Assembly (NCBI GenBank): GCA_025200525.1
Contig: CM045770.1
Location: forward strand, 88,808,084 to 88,872,083
Length of the DNA stretch: 64,000 nucleotides
Direction: 5' to 3'
From: Camellia lanceoleosa
Lineage: Eukaryota; Streptophyta; Magnoliopsida; Ericales; Theaceae
Below, one piece after another: positions 57,101 through 64,000 of this stretch. A program made the translations under genes and the position numbers. Position 1 is the stretch's first letter, and every line of letters starts with the position of its first letter. The notes below the pieces were generated by a model. That model did not search any database. It was given only the letters and a program-made list of their open reading frames with translations, and was not told the origin of the DNA.

Positions 57101-58554
57101 GTTTGCTTAGACCGAAATACGGTTCTAACTCCCAAACCGGGAACCCGATTGGAGTCTCATCTTCTCCTACAAATCTTTTGTTCCTAGGCGGTCGTGTGTG
57201 CCAAGTTTCGTGCTAAACCGACGTCGTTTGGTAATTTTGGGGTATCAATAACTCAAATTCAAGTTTCTTAAGGAACAAGTTTGCCTGGAGTGATATCCGA
57301 CTCTAACTGCCAAACCGGGAACCCGATTCAAGCCCTGTCTTCTCCCATAAGTCTCTCGTGCCTAGGCGGTCGAACTCCTCTCAATTTTTGGTGGTAAATG
57401 TAAAATTTTAGTTCATGAAAATAGGTGATTAATAACTATAAAAAAGGCTGATCACTGAATATTCATAATAAACCCCTTTTTTTCTGTCGCCCTACTTTAA
57501 AATCTAACTCTTAGAATCATAATAAAACTTAACAAAAAGTTTATCAGAGTTTTAAAATCATAGTTTTTAGATGAAGCACGGTTTTAAAATCTAACAAAAT
57601 AAACCACAGTTTTAATAAACCACAGTTTTAAAATCATAGTTTTAATAAACAAAATGAAGCAAAAATCTAACAAAAATCATTTCTGATGATAAAAAATCTA
57701 ACAAAATGTAACATTGAATATTCATAATAAACCACAGTTTTAAAATCTAACAAAAATCATTTCTGATAATCATAGTCTTTAGATGAAGCAATGTTAACTC
57801 ATACTTGGATCTACAAATCAACATACATTTATTTCAACATTGAACATAAACATAAAGTTTATCAGAAAGCTTATCGGCATTCAGGAGAAGAGCAATATGT
57901 ATATATATATATATATATATCAGTTTGTGTGTGTGTGAGAGAGAGAAAGAGAGCATGCTGATTGAGCTCGTGCGAGAGAGAGGTATCGTAATACGTCATC
58001 GCCGCACCACCGCTAGCTGTCGTTGCTTGTCGACAGAGAGATCGTCGGTGAACACGAACTCGAACTTGTCTCTAAGATTGGGAACTCGAAATCTCTGTGA
58101 TTGTGAGGGAGAATGGTGTTAAGGATTTGGGATGAAATTTTGGGGGTTTTGATCAAGCGCCAATTAGGCTAAAGGAGGGAGATGAATATTTCAGTACCTT
58201 TTGCAATGGTATAGATAAACCGTCACAAATGATAAAAATCCATTTATTAAAATGACGCCATTTTAATAAGGGTTTTTTTGTGATAGAGAATTGCCTCACA
58301 AATGCCCACTATTTGCGACGATAAATTTCACCCATCTCAAAAGAATTTATTTTTGTGACGGCACACAATGCGTCGCGAATACTTCCGTGTTTAAGGCATT
58401 TTTTCTTCTGTGCTTATTAGTGACGGGGTGATTACCGTTGCAGAAGACATTTATTTGAGACGGCTTCAAATGCCGTCACAAAAGACCACTTTTTGCGACG
58501 GGATACACGCCGTCGCAAAAAGTTCCGTGTTTTAAAGTCACTTTTCTTGTAGTG
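54180..58554. mobile_element. non-autonomous CACTA (En/Spm) transposon
   Basis: The right end reads TTTTCTTGTAGTG, the inverse of CACTACAAGAAAA, the canonical CACTA terminus. The left end (ATCTACAAAAAA at 54180) is a mutated counterpart. Both subterminal regions (about 54190-54680 and 58195-58530) are arrays of TTTGCGACRG...CCGTCGCAAA motifs, often as short palindromic pairs. Such arrays are transposase-binding regions in this superfamily. No transposase is encoded. The interior holds the 178-bp satellite array (55140-57373) and a less repetitive stretch (57374-58190) with small repeats of ACCACAGTTTTAAAATC. The 3-bp target duplication is not clear. Confidence 0.82.
55140..57373 (+). repeat. 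178-bp tandem satellite array, ~12.5 units
   Basis: The junction motif CCTAGACCGAAAT or its variant CCTAGAGTGATATC recurs at 55148, 55326, 55504, 55682, 55860, 56038, 56216, 56394, 56572, 56749, 56927, 57107 and 57285, a near-constant 178 bp. Units share CTAACTCCCAAACCGGGAAC, CACAAGTCTCTCGTGCCTAG, GTGCCAAGTTTCGTGCTAAA and TTCAAGTTTCTTAAGGAACT. 178 is not a multiple of 3, so a protein repeat is excluded. Open frames here simply traverse one unit. Confidence 0.92.
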
Positions 58555-59481
58555 ATAGTAGTAAGATCCTAATATATCATTGGGTCTTGTTAATAGAGGT
58601 GATGATTCGAATTAGTTCGGTTTGGAATAAAATTAGGATCAATTCGTTGTTCTGATTCCATAAAAATTGAAATCAATCCAATCTATTTAAATCATGAAAT
58701 CAATCCAAATCAAACCATTTAAACGCGATTTGGTTCAATTTAGAATCACGAATTCACATAATCTATTAATAAAGAAAAATCATATAACATTTTCATTTCA
58801 TAATTTTTCGAAACATAAACATAACGGTATATATAATTTCGCAATAGCAGCAACATATATAGTTTCATAATAGTAGCAACGAGCAAAGTTCAAGGCCAAT
58901 TCATGTCCAAACAGAGTTAAAGGAAAAAAAAAAGAAAGAAAAAAGTAGCAACATATCAGTGCTTCAGTTCCACAATAGGGTTTTGGTTTTATTATATATA
59001 TAAGAGATATGACAGCATGTATGTGGGTCTATGATATGAATATAGTTTAATTTGTATATGATTTAGATCGGTTTAAGCCGAAACTGTGAAGTGTAATCCA
59101 GAACTGATCCGCGAAACATGATTTCTAAATTTCTTAATTCAGAACCCAACTACGGATTCAAAAAATCAATCCAAACCTATTGAATTGGACTTGACCAGAT
59201 CGGTTTGCAGATTTAATGGATTCCTTACTCAAGTTTACTTGTTAACAAGTGTCTTAAGAGTACACAAAAAAGACAAAATAAGTGAGAATTCAATACACTT
59301 TTCATTAGTTTTATAATATTTTTCATTCATATTAAAATACTTTTTCACCATTTTTAACACACTTTTTACACTAATCCTAACGTTAAACAGTCGACACTTG
59401 TTCATATTTGCCTATATCCTTCTATATATTTTCATCAATAATAATATTATAATAATTCTATTTTTCTTATTGTGTTGTAAC
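58555..59481. other. intergenic, possibly a decayed hAT element
   Basis: TAGAGGTGATGATTCGAATT near 58594 resembles a hAT left end, and inverted ATTTGGTTCAATTT/AAATC-rich blocks follow to about 59225, but no right end is matched. There is no gene. Confidence 0.3.
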
Positions 59482-59908
59482 TAAGCGTGTAAAAATGGCT
59501 CATGACTCGTGGCGGCTGAGCCCGATCTTGGGCCTCTGTAGATTATTTTGAAGCCCGGCCCATTTGGGCCAGTCTATCAACCCACTCAAGGCCTGGTCAA
59601 AACCCGACCTGAGGCTCAGTGTCATTTTTGTAGAAAAGAATAAAATTTTGATAGAAAAATAAAAAACAAAAAATTGATCAGGCCCAGCCTAAGCCCTAGC
59701 CCTAGCGTAGGCCTGTTGGCCTGGCTCGAGGGCTTTCTAAGGCCCAAATATCCCCTAAACTTGAGCCTGAGCCTAAGCCTAAGCCTAATTTTCTAACTTG
59801 TGGGCCGACCTAGTTAGGCCCGAATTTTAATGAGAGCCCACGTGGCATGACATGGACCTGCCCGAGCCTGGACCTGAATGGGAGGATCAGGCCAAATTTA
59901 CACTCCTA
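59482..59908. mobile_element. GGCC-rich hAT MITE, copy 2
   Basis: The left end is TAAGCGTGTAAAAAT and the reverse complement of the right end is TAGGAGTGTAAATTT. Flanks GTTGTAAC and ATTGTGAT differ by three transitions, compatible with an old 8-bp duplication. The body is rich in AGGCCC/GGGCCT like 14611-15084. Confidence 0.65.
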
Positions 59909-59980
59909 ATTGTGATCAATATAATGTGTTATTATTGTATTATTCACAAACATGAATGTTGTACTTAATTAAATTAATAC

Positions 59981-60011
<31 letters not shown>

Positions 60012-60044
60012 TGATGAATTACTTATATTGTCAAGCATAACATA

Positions 60045-60280
60045 GGTTTCGTTTGGAAAGTAAAAATTGAGATTTTTTTTAGTTATTTTAGTTACAAAAA
60101 ATAACACAGGTTTTTTAGTTTAATAAAATAAAATATCATATTTAATTTATAATGATTAAATTATTTCTTTCACAAAAATTAAAAAAATTTCCCAAACAAA
60201 ATTTTTTAACTTTAAATTAAAATAACTAAAAAAATAAAAAAACTAAAAGATCAAGCCACTTTTCAACGTAGGCAGAATTT
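60045..60280. mobile_element. decayed MITE, CCGTTTGGGAAG family
   Basis: The start GTTTCGTTTGGAAAG and inner ATTTTAGTTACAAAAAATAA, together with CACAAAAATTAAAAAAATTT and CCCAAACAAAATTTTTTAAC, follow the order of the copy at 48099-48349. Confidence 0.5.
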
Positions 60281-60427
60281 CAGTAGGCACAGGCAACCAA
60301 AAGGCTTGCTTTTCTTGGTCTGACATTTGAGTTGATTATCATATCATTATATCCCCTACATATTGTTGTACACTCATAAAAGTCCATACAACATCATCCT
60401 CGAAGCTTGAGCCTCTCAGGCCCTTTA

Positions 60428-60665
60428 GGGTTGGTTTGGAAAGTTAGTTGATTTTTTGATTTTTTAATTTTTTTATTATTTTAGTTTGGATTAAAAAGTT
60501 TAATTTGGGAAGAATTTTTTTGATTTTTTAATTTTTTTTGACTTTTTTTTGTGAGAGAAGAATGTAATGATTATGAATTGAATGTAATGTTTTATTTTTT
60601 ATGACTAAAATAGCTTATTTTATCTTTTGTGTAGCTAAAATAGTCAAAAAAGCCCACTTTGGCTA
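60428..60665. mobile_element. decayed MITE, same family, opposite orientation
   Basis: GGGTTGGTTTGGAAAG starts the element. TGTGAGAGAAGAATGTAATG and ATGACTAAAATAGC are the reverse of blocks seen in 48099-48349. Confidence 0.5.
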
Positions 60666-60680
60666 AAATAGTTTTCTTTT

Positions 60681-60967
60681 GGTAAATTACAAATACACCT
60701 TGAGATTTTTTTTTTAAAATATAAATTATCTCTTATAATTTAAAAAATCATAAATATCTCCTTATTAAAAAATTTTATATAACAAAATTAATTTTAAAAA
60801 AAAAATTCATAACATAATTAAAAACTGTTAATTAACTTGATGATTTATTAATAAAATAGTAGATTTGTTATGAAATTAAAAATCTCAGGAGATTGAATGT
60901 AATTCTCAAAACCAGAGAAGTGATTTGTATTTTAATCAAACCTTAGTGGGTGTATTTATAATTTACC
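60681..60967. mobile_element. MITE, GGTAAATTACAAATACACC family, third copy
   Basis: It starts GGTAAATTACAAATACACC and ends with the inverse of GGTAAATTATAAATACA. It is shorter (287 bp) than the two 341-bp copies through internal deletion. Confidence 0.7.
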
Positions 60968-62377
60968 CATTTTCTTTTGTGATTTTTTATTATTTTAAGT
61001 ATATTTTGATGAATCTTGTTAATATTTGTCTTAAGTTATAAAGACTTAGGTCATAGATTTAATTTTTATATTTATTTGATAATTATTTTAAGTGTTCAAT
61101 TCTTAACATCGTAAGGTTATAATTTTTTTTTAAGATAGATTTATCTTTATGTTTATTTTGTATTAAAAAAGTTTGAAATTTGAAATTTTAAATTCTACAA
61201 ATTTATTTTTTAACAAAATTGATATTTATAGATTCGTCTTTTCAAGATATTTCAAATAAAATCAATATTGAATTTGAAATTTCAAAACAAAAAAAGAAGT
61301 GAGTAAATTGATTTTCAATCAATCTAAATAGAGAAACAACATTTTTCTTTTTTTGTTTTTTTTGGTGAAAGTAAATACTCAAAACCACTTTCGACAATTT
61401 TTATATGGATAGATATCAAAAAAATTATATGAAATCAAAAAACAATTTGTCCAAAACAGATTCCTCCCTCCAGTCATCTTCCTAGGCCACACTTACCCAC
61501 AGCCACAACATCATCGACACAATCCAAGGGCCAAAATTAATTACCTAGTCAACATCAAAAGTTATAAAATTGCAATACCTACTTTCTCAAGAATTAGTCA
61601 CTTATTCTACTATGTAAAACTAAATAATTTAAATAATAGTAAATAGTCATTGTAAATAAATAAATAAAATAGATGTAGAATTTACAATAAAAAGAGTAAA
61701 TAGAATAACTCAAGAAATTTTACATTAATATCTTGAGTATAAAAAAAAATAAATATAATAATAATAATAAATTTAAAAACAAAAACAAAAACATAAATAT
61801 AAAAAAGTACGGACAAATATTTGTTTTCAAAAAAATATAAAAGAATTTAGAACTTTGTGAAGATAGTAAGAAATATTGGGGTCAAGCTGTAATTAATGGC
61901 CATGATTGGAGGGAAGTTCTCTCCAGCACCACTGCAGAGGATCCAGATCCAATAGAAGGAAAGAAAAGAAAATTTGTTAGTGAAGACGAAATCCAGATAG
62001 TGATAGGAATAAAGCATGGAGAAAGCTACAGGAAGATTCTTACAGAGAAGAAAACTCCAATATGAAAAGATGAGGTTGTGAAAAGAAAGGCATGGAAAAT
62101 GAAAGAAAATTATCCGTGGAATCAATATGGAAGTATCTGTACATAAATCAAGATCCAAAAAAATCTGATTATTAACTATAAACAAACAAAGCTTACATAA
62201 AGCAATATCCAAAAAAGCTGATTATTAAACAAAGTGTGGTTAATATTAACTATATCAAATGATTACAAATTAGAGGGTGATTAGAAAAAGCACCAAAGAT
62301 CATCTCCATTAAGGTAAACCTTGTCCAATTGCATCACACAAGGCAACTCTTTAGATTTGGAATAAATTTTTAATTTC
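60968..62377. other. intergenic or untranslated DNA
   Basis: A hydrophobic 121-codon open frame on the minus strand (61847-62212) matches no family I know. A polypyrimidine stretch with a CTCTGCAG acceptor-like site near 61935 could mark a last exon of the gene at the right edge, but this is conjecture. Confidence 0.35.
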
Positions 62378-62576
62378 TTAGGCTCCGTTTGGATAGGTGG
62401 ATTGATAATTGGACGTAAATTGATAATGCTGAAATAAAGGATGACAAAGAGATAGAGAGATGCATTTTATTAATATTTTAGAATCATTCATGGAAAATTT
62501 CAAATAACTATATTCACCAAGTTAATTATTTCAAATCCGTTATTCTAAAACTCTCCAATCCAATGCAGCCAAATAT
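62378..62576. mobile_element. possible MITE
   Basis: TTAGGCTCCGTTTGGAT at the left has a weak inverted partner (ATTTGGCTGCATTGG) near 62573. Low confidence. Confidence 0.35.
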
Positions 62577-62731
62577 ATTCATTTCGAATCCATAAATGGA
62601 AACGCAACCATAGTTTTGTCAAACATTTTCATCTGAAAGCAACTTAAACAAGAAATCTGATCTCACACACAGCTAACACTTTTCCTTAATTTGAAACAAT
62701 CACTTTCAAAGTAATTAAAGTTTCCATTAAC

Positions 62732-62964
62732 CTGACCCAAGAAACAGTGCTACCTCGAGACAATAAGTCATCACAATGAGTAGAGGTGAAAGATTGTTCT
62801 TCAAAGCAACATCTGAACCTGAAATATCAGATAAAATAAATAAATAAATAAATAATTTTTTTAAAAAAAAAAAAAAGGAGGAACATAAACAGAGAAAAAT
62901 ACCATTGTTGCATCCAAATGTGGCATAGCAGCTCCTTGCTTTTAAGTTGTTCCAGAATTGTGCC
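62732..62964 (-). other. two candidate exons defined by splice-like signals
   Basis: On the minus strand, 62964-62903 is bounded by CTCTAG and G|GTATTTTTC. Segment 62818-62732 is bounded by ATATTTCAG and CAG|GTTAATGG. Joined, the two stay open in one frame. They could be downstream exons of the gene ending at 63766, or chance. Confidence 0.25.
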
Positions 62965-63384
62965 CTAGAGCTTAAGGGATGGAATCAAATATATAGTTTT
63001 AATACATGAAATAATTGCTAAATTACATGCAAACACTACGAAAATACCCTAGTTAATGAGACTTTAAAGCTTCTTCCAATCCGCGAGTTTTATATTTGAT
63101 GCAAGTTGATTTTTAAAATGACATTCACAACAAATCACATATAGTCTATCATTAGGAGTGATTTTTGAGTATTTAGTTTAAAGAAAATCACATTAGGGAG
63201 ATGATCAGTTTAACTTACAAGCTACCAAATGCATAAGGCACTAAAATAAGTCTGTTTCAAGGCTAATTGTGCAATTAAGTGCCTGAGATTTTAACAGTCA
63301 TTAATTAACTAGTGCAGCAAAGTTTATGAATAGTAAAAAAGACAAAATATTTTATTAAAGAAATGCTAAGTTCACATAGGTTTT

Positions 63385-63457
63385 GGTGCACAAGAATGCA
63401 CAACCCTCTCACATGTGGGACCCACATGATGTGAGAAGGTTGTGCATTCTGTGCACC
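63385..63457. repeat. 73-bp near-perfect palindrome
   Basis: The left arm GGTGCACAAGAATGCACAAC pairs with the right arm GGTGCACAGAATGCACAACC read in reverse; the pairing continues through TCTCACAT to a GTGGGACCCAC centre. It is probably a tiny hairpin MITE. Confidence 0.75.
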
Positions 63458-63713
63458 TAGGCATTGTTCAATATTTTATGATTGTAAGAAGAGACTAAAT
63501 TTCCAAAATTATTTTACTTCCATCAGTAGATGAATAGGAAAATAATTGCCTCTCTCTTACGCAATGAGATTATGAACACATCAATGAATAAATAAATATT
63601 ATGTATATACATAAAAAGAAAGAAATATAACACAATTAAGATAGATATTCTTCCCCTTAGCGCAGCCCTGAACAAGAGATTGGAAACAACATGAAATTGA
63701 AAAGAGGATTTAC

Positions 63714-64000
63714 CTAAAGGGCTGACATGATATACGAGGTGAGGAAGATGAGGCCAACAATGCTTTCACTCAGTCAAATTAATTCCCTCAATGTAAGCAT
63801 TGACATGTACACCGTAAGCAGGTGAAACTTGACAGGAGCAACTACCTACCAGAAAGCCTGCTAGTAGAAAATATTTACAAAGCAGCATAATCAACTCCCT
63901 TACAAGTGAGGCATAAACGAAACAAGCAATCAGTGAAACTAAACAACAGAATCAGTATATGGCCATGCTGACTTTACCTATCGTGAGATCCATGCCATCC
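63714..64000 (-). CDS. C-terminal exons of an unrecognised gene (partial)
   Basis: On the minus strand the window opens in sequence readable as DGMDLTI, ending at a donor (GATAG|GTAAAG; exon edge 63978). An acceptor at TACTAGCAG| (63857), or alternatively at CTGGTAG| (63845), resumes the same frame. The segment GSCSCQVSPAYGVHVNAY leads on to a TGA at 63766-63768. About 50 nt of 3' untranslated sequence then reach another donor-like site (CCTTTAG|GTAAATC, edge 63714). The in-frame junction through either acceptor supports a genuine gene end. I do not recognise the protein. Most of the gene lies beyond 64000. Confidence 0.4.

Noticed and set aside
55140..57373. Identity with the Arabidopsis 178-bp centromere repeat
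   Set aside because: Only the length coincides. The unit sequence as I read it does not resemble that satellite, so no homology is claimed.
55140..57373. CRISPR array
   Set aside because: Repeats are long, contiguous and without unique spacers, in a plant-type genome; this is a satellite.
61847..62212. 121-codon hydrophobic minus-strand ORF as a membrane protein gene
   Set aside because: No recognisable family, and T-rich strand composition alone yields hydrophobic translations. At best it overlaps a terminal exon.
1..64000. tRNA, rRNA or snoRNA genes
   Set aside because: I looked for conserved tRNA boxes and rRNA segments and saw only primer-binding sites complementary to initiator tRNA-Met; a covariance-model scan would be decisive.

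Overview
The window looks like nuclear DNA of a flowering plant, most likely a eudicot. It is AT-rich and gene-poor and is packed with retrotransposon remains and small terminal-inverted-repeat (TIR) transposons. It also carries one intact single-exon gene of a plant-specific family (NHL, NDR1/HIN1-like). I saw no rRNA, tRNA, CRISPR or prokaryotic-style operon features. The species cannot be named from the sequence alone.

Layout. 1-8 kb: AT-rich DNA with a TIR element (943-1815), a small TRIM-type LTR element (1814-2912), decayed repeats and a clean non-autonomous hAT element (5863-6622). 8.06-8.81 kb: the NHL gene on the minus strand with a plausible TATA box. 8.9-16.3 kb: a dense run of MITEs and long-hairpin elements plus a calmodulin-like pseudogene (12783-13055). 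16.3-24.6 kb: a full-length but dead Ty3/gypsy element. Comparing its two LTRs exposes three later insertions with identifiable empty sites. 25-28 kb: a decayed LTR-like block on the minus strand. 28.3-38.1 kb: a dead Ty1/copia element on the minus strand, Sirevirus-like, with gag, protease, integrase, RT-RNase H and an extra ORF in the position of env. 38-40.8 kb: another Ty3/gypsy LTR with primer-binding site and a gag stub. 41-54 kb: LTR remnants, minisatellites, a solo LTR of the 16-24 kb gypsy family in opposite orientation, a Mutator-like long-TIR element and AT-rich filler. 54.2-58.55 kb: a non-autonomous CACTA transposon carrying a 178-bp satellite array. 59-63 kb: more MITEs. 62.7-64 kb: probable 3' end of a minus-strand gene that continues off the window.

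The main scientific interest lies in genome architecture. (i) The CACTA element holds thirteen 178-bp units with almost rigid spacing and an apparent four-unit higher-order pattern. (ii) Five separate loci, in what look like both copia and gypsy elements, are peppered with variants of one 10-bp palindrome, CGCTCGAGCG. (iii) The copia gag appears to contain a second partial gag module. (iv) Nested insertions can be read directly against empty sites in sister LTRs. I saw no convincing new enzymatic or defence system. Apart from the NHL gene and the gene fragment at the right edge, coding potential is confined to broken transposon ORFs.
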